Positions 42,818 to 53,200 of a DNA stretch of 64,000 nt are shown one piece after another. Both the position numbers and the translations under genes were made by a program. The stretch is taken from assembly GCA_949987705.1 (NCBI GenBank), contig OX465282.1, positions 42,858,623-42,922,622 on the forward strand, in the 5' to 3' direction. A model generated the notes under the pieces. It was not told the origin of the DNA. It saw only the letters and a program-made list of their open reading frames with translations, and searched no databases. This stretch comes from Thereva unica (taxonomy: Eukaryota; Arthropoda; Insecta; Diptera; Therevidae). Position 1 is the stretch's first letter, and each line of letters opens with the position of its first letter.

Positions 42818-44866
42818 GCTGTCCTCCTCAAGGGAGGATTCAATCTTCGTAAATGGTGCGCCAATCATAAAGGTTTGCTCCAATCAATTGCTGCCCAAGA
42901 CAAGGCTGTAAATTTAGAGATAACGGATTCCCAGGAGTCAATAAAAACTTTGGGGCTATTATGGAACCCTAAGTCAGACGAATTTTGCATTAAGTCTTCC
43001 TCAAGTCATTCCGCCCGCATAACAAAAAGAACAGTGCTATCAGATATAGCCCATCTTTTCGATCCACTAGGCCTCGTTAGTCCTGTAGTAGTGTCAGCAA
43101 AAATATTCATGCAACGTTTATGGCGCCTTAAATTGGATTGGGATGCAGCACTTCCCATGGAACTTCATTCATACTGGCTTAATTTCAGAGCTCAAATTGC
43201 TACACTATCAGAGCTCCGAGTTCAACGCCACATGTTCGCAGGAGCAGTACCAAAACAAGTGCAATTACATGCATTCGCTGACGCCTCCGAAAAGGCATAC
43301 GGAGCAGCAATTTATTTACGATCAATCAACCCAGACAAGGTGATCATTGTCAGACTGCTATGCTCAAAATCAAGAGTGGCTCCTGTGAAACTATGCACGC
43401 TTCCTCGACTAGAATTGTGCGCCGCGAAGTTAGCTGCTGATCTGGTCAGTCGAGTCAAATCAGACTTGCACCTAGATGACATGCAGTGCTACTACTGGAC
43501 AGATTCTGAAATCACACTAGCCTGGATTAATGCAGATCCAGCATTATATCATACATTCATTGCAAACCGAATCACAACAATTCAGGAACTCTCTCCAAAG
43601 GAACAATGGCGACACGTTAGATCTCAACACAATCCTGCAGATATGGTATCGCGGGGAGTTCATCCAGAATCACTACCAACGCAGAATATGTGGTTCTATG
43701 GGCCCATGTTCCTACACAGCCCAGAAGATAACTGGCCTCCCAAATTCACCAAACTCGACACTGACGCAGAAAAACGGCAATCAGCAGTAGCATTAACTGC
43801 ATCCGTTGAAGAGTGTAATATCATAGAGACCATATCACATAATAACGGCATTTCCAGATGGCAAAGAGTGGCGGCCTACATACTAAGATTCATACACAAC
43901 TGTAGATCTAAAGGGGAAAAGACTATCAGCAGGCAATTATCAGCCGAAGAATTGGACAATTCAATGAAGGCCATCATCAAGGTGGTCCAACACAACATGT
44001 TCAGAGATGAAATAGCACAGCTAAATCAAGATGGCCAAGTCCACAGTAGGAGCTCATTGTTGGCTTTAGCACCCTTCATAGACGACCAAGGTCTAATTCG
44101 AGTAGGAGGTAGGTTAGAAGCGGCCAACATATCATACAACACGAGACATCCATTAGTCTTGCCATACGCTCATGATCTAACAAGAATGATAATGAGGCAC
44201 ATACACATCAGTAACCTGCATTGCGGTCCTCAATCACTATTGGCAATAACACGTCAAAAATATTGGCCCATAAAAGGGAAAACAGTGGCAAGATCAATAG
44301 TTGGAAAGTGCATTCACTGTGCTAAGGCAAAACCCAAGATCATGAATCAACTCATGGGCAATCTCCCTGCATCAAGGGTACAACCATCACGACCCTTTGC
44401 GAATAGTGGAGTCGATTTCCTAGGACCAATCTGGATCCATTATAAATTAAGAGGGAAGCGACCCCAGAAGGCATATGTTGCAGTGTTCTGTTGCTTTGCA
44501 ACTAAAGCAGTGCACTTCGAAGTAGCAAGCGATTTAAGCACAGCAGCATTCATTGCTTGCTTAAAACGCTTCGTTGGCAGAAGAGGACATTGCACAAACA
44601 TCTACTCAGACAATGCCACCAACTTCATAGGAGCCAAAAACCAGCTGCATGAGCTTAAGGAAGGCCTCTACTCAGAGGTAGCAATGGACAAAATCAGCAA
44701 TAAGGAAGCTGCAGTTGCTTCAGCCAAGAGAAGAGCTGACCCAGCTCCATCAACATCAAGCGCTTCACAATCAGAAGCACCAATGGCAAGAAGCCCCAGT
44801 CCAGTCCCATCGACCTCTAAGGCTTCCACATCACAACCATCAACTGTGAAAAGAAGACGTCAGTAG
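42818..44866 (+). pseudogene. BEL element B RT end, RNase H, truncated integrase
   Basis: Same frame as the preceding gene after its TAA. GGFNLRKWCAN (RT thumb), then LHAFADASEKAYGAA, ELCAAKL, YWTDSEITLAW, HNPADMVSRG (RNase H), the integrase zinc region (LHCGPQSLL, CIHCAKAKP) and core SGVDFLGPIW and YSDNATNFIGAK. The third catalytic residue (Glu) is missing: after LYSEVAMDK the sequence passes to a Ser/Pro-rich tail. The terminal TAG is supplied by the Polinton TIR (AGTAGTAG). Before the insertion the frame would have run on into the env-like ORF. Confidence 0.88.
44856..44861. repeat. Polinton copy 2 target duplication, left (GACGTC)
   Basis: GACGTC directly before the TIR, repeated at 59801-59806. 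Six bases is the size made by Polinton integrases. The sequence is palindromic. Confidence 0.92.
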
Positions 44867-45510
44867 TAGAGCTAGGCGGGTACGGGGCCACCTCTCAGGT
44901 GGCCCCGTAACCGCCTAGGATTTGGGGGGGTCTGAAAGCTCTTTATGTACGTGTACGAGGTGTTTTAGGTTTGTGTCTTGGATAAGGTGGCTTAGAGTTG
45001 GTTTGTGGAGATGGGTGAAAGCTGTTCATGTACGTGTACGAGGTGTTTTAGGTTTGTGTCTTGGATAAGGTGGCTTAGAGTTGGTGTGTGGAGATGGGTG
45101 AAAGCTCTTTATGTAGGTGTACGAGGTGTTTTGGGTTTGTGTCTTGGGTAAGGTGGTTTGAAAGCTGTTTATGGAGGTTGGGTGTCTTGGATGGGGTGGC
45201 TTGGAGTTGGTGGGTGGAGATGGGTGAAAGCTCTGCATGTAGGTGTGTGAGGTGTTTTGGGTGTGTGTCTTGGATGGGGTGGCCCAGAGTGGGCATGGGA
45301 TTTGGTGTGGGACCAGCGTGGGATTTGGGGTGTGACTGAATGCTGTGTTGTTGAGTGCCACCTGTGGGAAGCTAGTTGAATTTCGGTGTTGATTTGGTCC
45401 AGAGCTGGCATGGGATTTGAGGTGTGACTTAAAGCTCTGGATGTATGTTTCTTGGATAGGGTGGCGCAGAACGGGCATGGGATTTGGCCCAGAGCAGGCA
45501 TGTGATTTGA
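44862..45510. repeat. Left terminal inverted repeat, Polinton copy 2
   Basis: Inverse of about 59230-59800. Built of ~85-bp subrepeats (GAAAGCTCTTTATGTA, GAGGTGTTTTGGGTTTGTGT, GTGGAGATGGGTG). The left TIR has one subrepeat more than the right. ORFs crossing it are shadows. Confidence 0.92.
44872..44918. other. Perfectly placed terminal hairpin in left TIR
   Basis: Two 22-base arms (CTAGGCGGGTACGGGGCCAC then CT; and AGGTGGCCCCGTAACCGCCT then AG) around the loop CTC, with a single mismatch. It begins 10 bases from the element end. The same structure, one base shorter, is at 59745-59790. Confidence 0.85.
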
Positions 45511-46653
45511 AGGTGGCGCAGAACCGGCGTGGAATTTGGTCCAGAGTGGGGGAACTATGAACTGAGCTGTGGGGGATTTGAGCTTTGGTTTCGAGATGAT
45601 GATTTTTCTAGTATTAATTCCGGTAACAACTTGTGCTATGGAATGAGCTTGGATTCTGGAGCAAAATATACAAATAATTTGGTGAAGAACTGGACTTGCA
45701 AGTAACACTAAGAATTAAATTAAGCTTTAGCTGGAGCCAGCATTGGGTATATCACCTCAAGTCACAGATATTACAACAACCGCAACTTGAAATTACTAAG
45801 TGACTAAAAAAGCCATACCTGAAAAAGATATTGCATAGTTTTAGGAGCAAACAAATTCAGCATATTTTTCAAGTATTAATTCTGGTAGCAACTTAGGCTA
45901 TGGAATGAGCTTGGATTCTAGAGCAAAATATACATATAATTCAGTGAAGAACTGGACTTTCAAGTAACACTAAGCTTTAGCTGAGATCCAGCATTGGGTC
46001 TGGACAACAACCCGGTGCGATCTGTAAGCTAAGATCTGGATTGCAACCATATGTCATTATTACCTTCCAAAGAATTCTTAATGAAAATACTCACCTCAAG
46101 TCGCAGATATTACAGCAATCGCAACTTACTAAGTGGGCAAGAAAATCATATCTGAAAAAGATATTTCCGATAACAACAACAACAACAACAACAATACAGC
46201 TAAGATTCCCATTCTCATCACACTTATGATGTAATTATTATTATCCTGAACATGCTGGATATATTTTTAAAGAATAAAATTGAATACTTTAAACTAAAAT
46301 ACCCTTCACAAACCGTAAATATTGCAAACACTAGAAAGTGGCATAAGCTGCCACAAAAATACTTAACATTAACTCAGTCACATACTAAAAACAATGAAGA
46401 TTCCCTTATACCATAATTATTCGATCCTGAACGAATTGGATAAATACTATTATTTAAACTGATCACCTTAAGTGCTAATTAGACCCAAGCCAACTGCTGA
46501 AATATTTAACTAAGTTAAGGTATTAAAAAGAATTGTTGTAGTTGTAATAGCTACAAATAAAAAAAACTATTAATTAGACACATATTATTTTGCTTTTTAT
46601 TCTGATAAATCGCACAATTATTTATTTATTTCAGACACAGCACAGTATTATTA
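45511..46653. other. Non-coding AT-rich region inside left end
   Basis: Contains two related ~75-bp segments (GGTAACAACTTGTGCTATGG at 45621, GGTAGCAACTTAGGCTATGG at 45882, each followed by AATGAGCTTGGATTCT) and an (AAC)n stretch near 46175. No gene seen. Confidence 0.5.
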
Positions 46654-47037
46654 TTATTCACCTGGAAATTTCCTTTTCTTGTTGTTAGGATTATAAAAAT
46701 TAGGGATTTCACTTGAATTATCAGCATAAAAACTATAATTAACTGGGGCGGCATCAATTTGTACAAATTTTAATATATATGTCCTCCCCTGCGGTCCAGA
46801 ATTGATTACGTGGAAATTTCCTTTGTTGCTGATGTCTTGTAAGGCTGCATCAGAAAGTGAACTGTACCTGGCTGGTAGCAAAAGCTGATGCTCCTTTAAC
46901 TCGAGATGAATCCGAACACCATACACCGTTTCAAGCCTGCTTGCAGATTTTATTTTATATGGGGTTCCAAACTCCATGTCGGACATCCTTAAGTATGGTG
47001 AGTATTCCAAGCTTTTGAGTTCTGTTGCTGTATCCAT
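46654..47037 (-). CDS. Unknown 127-aa Polinton protein
   Basis: ATG 47037. Contains FGTPYKIKSASRLETVYGVR followed by IHLELKEHQLLLPARYSSL, a beta-rich pattern (start-up segment, 'TVYGVRI', 'LLPARY') that I have seen in small proteins next to Polinton polymerases of insects; an OB-like single-strand DNA binding role would fit but is only a guess. C-terminus is basic (NNKKRKFPGE), like a nuclear signal. Divergent from the polymerase with a repeat-rich promoter region between. The counterpart in copy 1 is outside the window. Confidence 0.6.
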   Translation of the reverse strand: MDTATELKSLEYSPYLRMSDMEFGTPYKIKSASRLETVYGVRIHLELKEHQLLLPARYSSLSDAALQDISNKGNFHVINSGPQGRTYILKFVQIDAAPVNYSFYADNSSEIPNFYNPNNKKRKFPGE

Positions 47038-47084
47038 GTTTCTGGGGCTGATGCTGTTGATCTCCAGGTGGTTGGGGTTGAACT

Positions 47085-47523
47085 GCTAGCGTTCTCCTTC
47101 GCAGTTCTCATTATATACCCTAAATCTAGAAACAGGATTGAACTTGTCCATGAGTCCGCAGCACATAGATGCACCTGTCTAAACAACTTTGGGGCGGAAG
47201 TTGAAGTCCAAGTACAGGGATGCACCTGTGTAAACAACTTTTGGGGGTTAAGGAATTTGCCACGTCAGCAGTTTTTGCACCTGCGTAAGAAAGCTATAGA
47301 CCGGAAGTTGGTAAATTGAATTCCATGCACCTGTGTAAACAACTTTTGGGGGGAGGGTAGGGATTTGTCTGTCTGTGGCTATGGTGATGCAATTCCATCT
47401 AAGACAGCCGGATGCCGGAAGTTGGAAAATTTTGTACTTGTCCGTGAGTTCCATGCACCTATGTAAACAACAGATTTGCATGATCGAACTTGTTCATGTT
47501 GTGCAATTGAGGGTATTATAAAA
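47085..47523. promoter_or_regulatory. Divergent promoter region with repeated motif
   Basis: Four copies of GATGCACCTGTGTAAACAAC-type motif (about 47168, 47219, 47324, 47452), three of them accompanied by an upstream CGGAAGTTG (47195, 47311, 47415). TATA-like boxes lie at both edges: ATTATATACCC near 47111 (for the minus-strand gene) and GGTATTATAAAAG near 47513 (for the polymerase). Confidence 0.55.
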
Positions 47524-47701
47524 GAAGCAGTAACAGTAGTATTTTCACAGTTTACAACGAGCATCCCGCGAGTTAACTAGTAAAGTGTTATTAATTACTA
47601 CTCCTGCTAATACTGGTGATTTTAACAGTGAGCATCCAACCAATTTAACAAGTGCTAAGTGAAAAGTTTTGTTTTTGTTATTAATTATTATAACTTTTAA
47701 A

Positions 47702-47818
47702 ATGGATACACGCAGCATTATGAGTGGACTAAATAAGCAAGCCGCAGATTGCTTAAGAGGCAGAGACGCTGCGCAAAGTGTAATTATTATGTGTGTAGTT
47801 TATTCATTAAAAAAATAA
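47702..47818 (+). CDS. 38-aa ORF in frame with and upstream of polymerase
   Basis: ATG 47702 (MDTRSIMSGLNKQAADCLRG...) ends at TAA 47816-47818. The polymerase ORF continues in the same frame just after. So it is either the original polymerase N-terminus, cut off by a nonsense change, or a separate leader ORF. Confidence 0.45.
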   Translation: MDTRSIMSGLNKQAADCLRGRDAAQSVIIMCVVYSLKK

Positions 47819-47845
47819 AAGCAGCATGCAGGGCCGAAAAGCAGA

Positions 47846-50800
47846 TTGGGAACCAAACAACACTATCAAAATTGTATTGCGCAACTAAGAGGTTTACAAG
47901 TATTGTTGAAAGCTGGCAGCAGCCACCATGGAGCAGGTGTGCAGGAAGGAGGAAGAAGTGAAAAAAGAAGTGCTCGTGTACGCTGGGAAGAGCTGCATAA
48001 TGCGTTTGCATTACGAATCAGGACAGGCGTCATCATTAATATAAAGCACATCGAAGTGAAGCAATTTCTAAAGGATGGTTATGCTTTGTTTGAGCGGCGC
48101 GTTAAGAACATTTTAAAGAAGCATAATTTCATCAAGACATCAACGACTTTAAGCTGCGAGTATGTTAAGCATGGTGTCAATGATGGTGATATTATAAGCG
48201 ACATAAAATATTTTCACACCAAAACTACACCCATTGGGAGCACCGATGATCTGGAACAGTGGTTTTTGAAAAACGTGCAGGATGATCTATTGACCCAGGT
48301 TGAGGAGTTCCAAGAGAAAGATAGCGGTTGGGCTTTACATACCATAGTGAACTTAATGGTGAATATAAACAAATACGAACCATTAAGAGGATCATCCTAT
48401 ATAAAATTGCCACAAAGCATCGCAGCAAAACAGGCATGCGTAAATGTGAGGAATAATGATAATGCATGCTTTGCATGGGCAGTGGTCTCAGCTTTGTATC
48501 CAGTAGAGCACGGGGATCATGCTTATAGAACATCAAAGTACCCGCACTACAACAATGTGCTAAACTTGAGCGGTATCACTCTTCCAGTTACACTGAGTCA
48601 AATAAAAATATTTGAAGCAAACAATGGATTATCGATTAATGTTTTCATACTGGAAAAGGAAAAGACAAATGAATACACGACTGTTCCAGCTTACTTAACG
48701 AAGAAGAAATTGGATAAACACATCAACCTGCTAATGATAAAGTCAGATTATGACTGCAGTGAGGATGGTGATGATAGTGACGGTGATAGTGATATTGTTT
48801 ATCATTTCTGCTGGATTAAAGACTTATCACGTTTGGTGAGCAGGCAGACGTCTAAAAATAAACGTAAAAAATATATCTGTGATAGATGTTTATTTTATTT
48901 TAATACTGAAGAAATGCTCGCAGCGCATGTGTCTGAGTGTGAAAAGGTGAATGACTGTAAAGTTGCTTTTCACAAGGAGAAATTTATCACTTTTAAAAAT
49001 TATAATTACAAGAATCCGGTACCATTTACAGTATATGCAGATTTGGAGTCGGTATTGATACCTGTTACCGATGGTGGTAGTAATGGTGATAAAACGAGAA
49101 AAATTCAAGAACATGAAGTTCATAGTATTGGATTATATTTTCACTGCTACTACGATGACTCTTTATCATTTTACCGATCAAATCGTGGAAAAACGTGTCT
49201 TCAGTGGTTTACATTGCAGCTGCAGGAGATCGCAAATATAGCCGAAGAGCAAATAAAGGATATAAAACCACTAGCACCGTTATCAGCGCAGGAAAAGTGC
49301 ATTCAATTAAACCAACCATGCTGCCATATATGCGAGAAACCCTTTGCGCTTGGTGAAACCAGAGTGAGGGATCATTGCCACCTCACAGGCAAATATCGTG
49401 GACCAGCACACAACAGCTGTAACATCAATTATAATGATTGTCGCAACATCCCAGTCATTTTCCACAATTTATCAGGATATGATGCGCATTTCATAATCAA
49501 GGATGTAGCACTAACCATACCAGGAAAAGTGGATCTTTTACCGTTGAACAAAGAGCGGTACATTTCATTTACCAAACACATTGAAAATAGCTCCATCAAG
49601 CTGAGATTCATCGACTCTTATAGATTTATGGATGAATCTTTGGATAAACTAGCCGGACTGCTGCCTAAGGAAAAATTAAAAATAACAAAAGCTCAATGGC
49701 AAGACCTGGATGATGAAAGCTTCAACCTTCTCACGCGCAAAGGAGTTTTTCCATATGACTTCATCGATGGTTGGGATAAATTGGAGTGTAATAGTTTACC
49801 TAGCGTGGAGCATTTTTATAATAAAATGATTGATGAGCCGATAACTGAAAAAGATTATGAACATGCGCAAAAAGTGTGGGAAAAATTTAACATTAAAAGC
49901 CTGGGAGAGTATTCAGATTTGTATTTAAAAACAGATGTTCTTCTGCTGGCGGATATTTTTACAAATTTTAGAGCTATGGGACTGGAGACTTACAAACTTG
50001 ACCCTTCACACGTCTTCACACTGCCTGGATATACATGGACAGCGATGCTGTATTACACGGGAGTGCGCTTAGAAAGGATAATGGATGTTGACATGCTTTT
50101 ATTTATTGAAAAATCTTGCCGAGGTGGAATTAGCCAATGCTGCTGCAGATATAGTGAAGCCAACAATAAATATATGAAAAACTTTAAACCGGATGAAGAA
50201 ACTAAATATCTGATGTACTATGACGTGAATAATTTATATGGATGGGCCATGTCGCAATCACTTCCAACCGGAAACTTTAAATGGATTGATAATGTTGATG
50301 TTATGAGTGTTGATGATAATTCACCGATCGGCTATATGTTGGAGGTAGATCTTGAATACCCGCAGGAGCTGCATAATTTGCATAAAGATTTTCCTTTTGG
50401 CCCCACTCATTCAGCACCACCAGGATCAAAACAAGGCAAACTTTTAACCACTTTACACACCAAAGAAAAATATGTTATACATTACCGCAACCTAAAACAA
50501 TGTTTATCACATGGACTAATACTCAAGAAAATTCACCGCATTCTGCAGTTCGATCAATCACCATGGCTTAAACCATATGTGGACTTAAATACAGATAAAA
50601 GGAAACAAGCCAAAAATGCCTACGAGAAGAACCAATATAAGAAAATAATTAATGCTGTTTTCGGAAAAACTATGGAAAATGTGCGAAAATATTCAAACAT
50701 AAGACTATGTACAAAGTGGGAGGGGCGGTATGGCGCTAGAAACCTCATTGCAGCACCGAATTTCCATAGTCGCGCAATTTTCAATGAAAATTTAGTAGCA

Positions 50801-51460
50801 GTTGAATTACGAAAGCTGGTAGTTAAATTCGATAAACCATTATACATTGGTATGGCGATTCTCGATATTTCTAAAATAGCACTGTACGAATTCCATTATG
50901 ACTTTATGCTAAAAGAGTTGGATGCTGATAAATGCAAAATAATGTACATGGATACGGATTCATTAGTATATGAAATAAAAAATGTTGACATATACAATAT
51001 TATGAAGAAAAACATAGATAAATTTGATACTAGTGATTATCCTATGACCAACCAGTTTAATATGCCGCAAGCAAATAAAAAAGTTCCTGGATTGATGAAA
51101 GATGAATTAAATGGCCGAATAATGACATTGTTTGTAGGCTTAAGGTCTAAAATGTACTCCCTTGAAATAGATGGTGTTGATGAAGTGAAGAAAGCAAAAG
51201 GGGTAAAGAAGAACGTTGTGGCGAAAACTTTGCAGATTAGCGACTATATTGAATGTTTGCAAAATTCAAAATGCAAGATAGCTGAGCAAAAAAGCATTCG
51301 TTCATATAGTCATAAAGTGTACACTTTAAACCAAGCAAAGATCGCTTTAAACCCACAGGATGATAAACGCTGCATTATGGACAACGGGATCGACACTCTA
51401 CCATGGGGACATTTTTCAGTGCAGCAGCAGCAGCAGCAAGAAGACATGGATGTAGAATAA
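47846..51460 (+). CDS. Polinton DNA polymerase B, long ORF (copy 2)
   Basis: About 1200 codons, open from after TAA 47816. There is no good ATG at the N-terminus, so the start is uncertain (47846 is a TTG). Residues counted from there: N-terminal domain with NDNACFAWAVVSALYP (~205), a C2H2-like CDRCLFYF...HVSEC (~350), Exo I YADLES (~397), an HNH-like CHICEKPF...RDHCHLTGKYRG (~492-520), Exo II NLSGYDAHF (~542), Exo III YLKTDVLLLAD (~693), motif A YYDVNNLYGW (~791), motif B NAVFGKTMEN (~936), motif C YMDTDSLVYE (~1034). Protein-primed type. No internal stop, so apparently the best preserved polymerase in the window. Confidence 0.9.
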   Translation: MGTKQHYQNCIAQLRGLQVLLKAGSSHHGAGVQEGGRSEKRSARVRWEELHNAFALRIRTGVIINIKHIEVKQFLKDGYALFERRVKNILKKHNFIKTSTTLSCEYVKHGVNDGDIISDIKYFHTKTTPIGSTDDLEQWFLKNVQDDLLTQVEEFQEKDSGWALHTIVNLMVNINKYEPLRGSSYIKLPQSIAAKQACVNVRNNDNACFAWAVVSALYPVEHGDHAYRTSKYPHYNNVLNLSGITLPVTLSQIKIFEANNGLSINVFILEKEKTNEYTTVPAYLTKKKLDKHINLLMIKSDYDCSEDGDDSDGDSDIVYHFCWIKDLSRLVSRQTSKNKRKKYICDRCLFYFNTEEMLAAHVSECEKVNDCKVAFHKEKFITFKNYNYKNPVPFTVYADLESVLIPVTDGGSNGDKTRKIQEHEVHSIGLYFHCYYDDSLSFYRSNRGKTCLQWFTLQLQEIANIAEEQIKDIKPLAPLSAQEKCIQLNQPCCHICEKPFALGETRVRDHCHLTGKYRGPAHNSCNINYNDCRNIPVIFHNLSGYDAHFIIKDVALTIPGKVDLLPLNKERYISFTKHIENSSIKLRFIDSYRFMDESLDKLAGLLPKEKLKITKAQWQDLDDESFNLLTRKGVFPYDFIDGWDKLECNSLPSVEHFYNKMIDEPITEKDYEHAQKVWEKFNIKSLGEYSDLYLKTDVLLLADIFTNFRAMGLETYKLDPSHVFTLPGYTWTAMLYYTGVRLERIMDVDMLLFIEKSCRGGISQCCCRYSEANNKYMKNFKPDEETKYLMYYDVNNLYGWAMSQSLPTGNFKWIDNVDVMSVDDNSPIGYMLEVDLEYPQELHNLHKDFPFGPTHSAPPGSKQGKLLTTLHTKEKYVIHYRNLKQCLSHGLILKKIHRILQFDQSPWLKPYVDLNTDKRKQAKNAYEKNQYKKIINAVFGKTMENVRKYSNIRLCTKWEGRYGARNLIAAPNFHSRAIFNENLVAVELRKLVVKFDKPLYIGMAILDISKIALYEFHYDFMLKELDADKCKIMYMDTDSLVYEIKNVDIYNIMKKNIDKFDTSDYPMTNQFNMPQANKKVPGLMKDELNGRIMTLFVGLRSKMYSLEIDGVDEVKKAKGVKKNVVAKTLQISDYIECLQNSKCKIAEQKSIRSYSHKVYTLNQAKIALNPQDDKRCIMDNGIDTLPWGHFSVQQQQQQEDMDVE

Positions 51461-51515
51461 AACTCACACAAGTGCAATATGTAAATAGTATGAATAAAAG
51501 AATAATTATAACTTT

Positions 51516-51992
51516 TTATAAAAAATCTGTTTTATTTAAAAAATCCCTTATTACAAAAACATTTTTCAGAGCACATCGGCCTTCGTGTATTATGCAGGAT
51601 AAGAAGCCATTTGTTGTTGTTGTTGTTGTTGATAGTTTGGGGCATCCCTCTTCTTCTACATCATATATGGTTAGCTCCTCTCCAAATAATTCCTGAATCC
51701 ATTGTTTCTTTCCAGCTCCTTTAACATAGATTATTTTATCATGCAACAGATATCCAACTGAATATAGTGTGCGGTAGGGAATGTATCCATCACCCCATCT
51801 GAATCCATGGTGATTGTGTCTCAGCCACTCAACTTGTTTCTTTTCAGACCGAGTTAGATGTTTATGTGGGAATGGTGGTTGGAATATGTAGTGCTGCATT
51901 TGATTTTCACAATTTAAAAGGGCCAATTCTTTGAAAATAAATTGATTGTTTTGTAATTTGAATCCTTGAATGTCGATGATAATGATATTCAT
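51516..51992 (-). CDS. 136-aa-type protein with lost stop codon (copy 2)
   Basis: ATG 51992-51990. Same protein as at 383-793 but the stop TGA is CGA here, so the frame runs on for about 23 residues through the convergent poly(A) spacer. A three-codon expansion of the Thr run (TTTTTT) is also present. Confidence 0.7.
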   Translation of the reverse strand: MNIIIIDIQGFKLQNNQFIFKELALLNCENQMQHYIFQPPFPHKHLTRSEKKQVEWLRHNHHGFRWGDGYIPYRTLYSVGYLLHDKIIYVKGAGKKQWIQELFGEELTIYDVEEEGCPKLSTTTTTTNGFLSCIIHEGRCALKNVFVIRDFLNKTDFL

Positions 51993-51993
51993 T

Positions 51994-53200
51994 TCAAGCA
52001 ATTTTCCTGACTTCGTTGGTTAGAGGTGTATATTCCACTATTCGATCATGTAGCAATAAACAGTATGCTGTTGTGTGTTAGTGGGAACGTTTTCCGATGT
52101 TTTGAATTCCAACCTTATATCCACAGGACCTGTTTTAATGGTTTCGTTTTGCCGAGAGCAATCAATGACTACAATCGGAGCATCACGCATAAACTCTTCC
52201 CTTGAGAGTAGTGGCTGCAACTGGCGTCCATAGTATGAAGTTTGGAATTTTATATACATATCATATAGGAGAGCGTATTTTATTTATGAGCATCAAATTT
52301 CAAGTTCAGGTCATCATATGGGTATGATTCCGAATTCAAGTGCACTTTAACATCTGTCAGCTTGCAGTGGTCAAACTTACTGACATCCTTTGTTTTATCA
52401 TTTTTACGATTTGTTTGGAGAGCTAGTATGACATATCGGGGCTTTTCCATCTGCGATGACGTTTTGACAGACCACGTGTGATGAGTCGTTGCTGGTAGCG
52501 TGGGGTACTCGTATATGTCCCAGCTCCTAAATGGCATTTGTATTTCACGACCGCTTTCAATGATTTTATATAAAGCAATTTTCTCATGATCGGCCACATT
52601 AACATGGGGAATGCGCCACTGAAGTTTCGAGATTGAAATGTTTACATCATCTGTCGGTGATATGACCGCATCTTCATCCATCCTGCTTCGTATTAATATG
52701 AGTTCATGTTTAGCGTTGGCGATAATTTTATTGTAATCTTCAGCAAAGCCCAGCAATGTTTTTAGAGGGATGCAGAAATTGAAGAATCCATGGGGGGATG
52801 TAATTGATTTATCCGGCGACCAACTAGCGTTGTATAACATGCGACTCTCATTTGGGCTTAATGATATGTAATTTTTTAGTGTTGTTGCTATTCCAAGATT
52901 TCGAGTTCTATCAATTTCTACACCATTGATTTCATAGCGAATTTCCTCAAAGAGAAACGCTATAGCATTATTTACTAGCCCTGCAGTGCTGGATATTGTT
53001 CCGTCAGGTTTAGTTACTGTTCCCTCAATGTATATGAAACTTTCAGCTGGGAGGATATACAGGTCTTGGTTTTGCACTGGAATGCGGGTTTCATCACTAT
53101 TTTTAAATGAAGAGGCGAACGATGAGTAAGTGTGGTAGTCAATTTTTGTTATGCTATTATCATGGCTTGTGCCTTCAGTAATATCCAAGATGTTATTCAT
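51994..53200 (-). pseudogene. Major capsid protein, frameshifted (copy 2)
   Basis: ATG 53200. The N-terminal 300 residues are intact (no stop after residue 66, unlike copy 1). A 5-base insertion near 52278 (TATTTTATTTATG versus TATTTATG) shifts the frame; a further 2-base insertion near 52076 (TGTGTGTTAG) lies before the C-terminus. The C-terminal third is thus in other frames (52259-52038). Confidence 0.85.
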
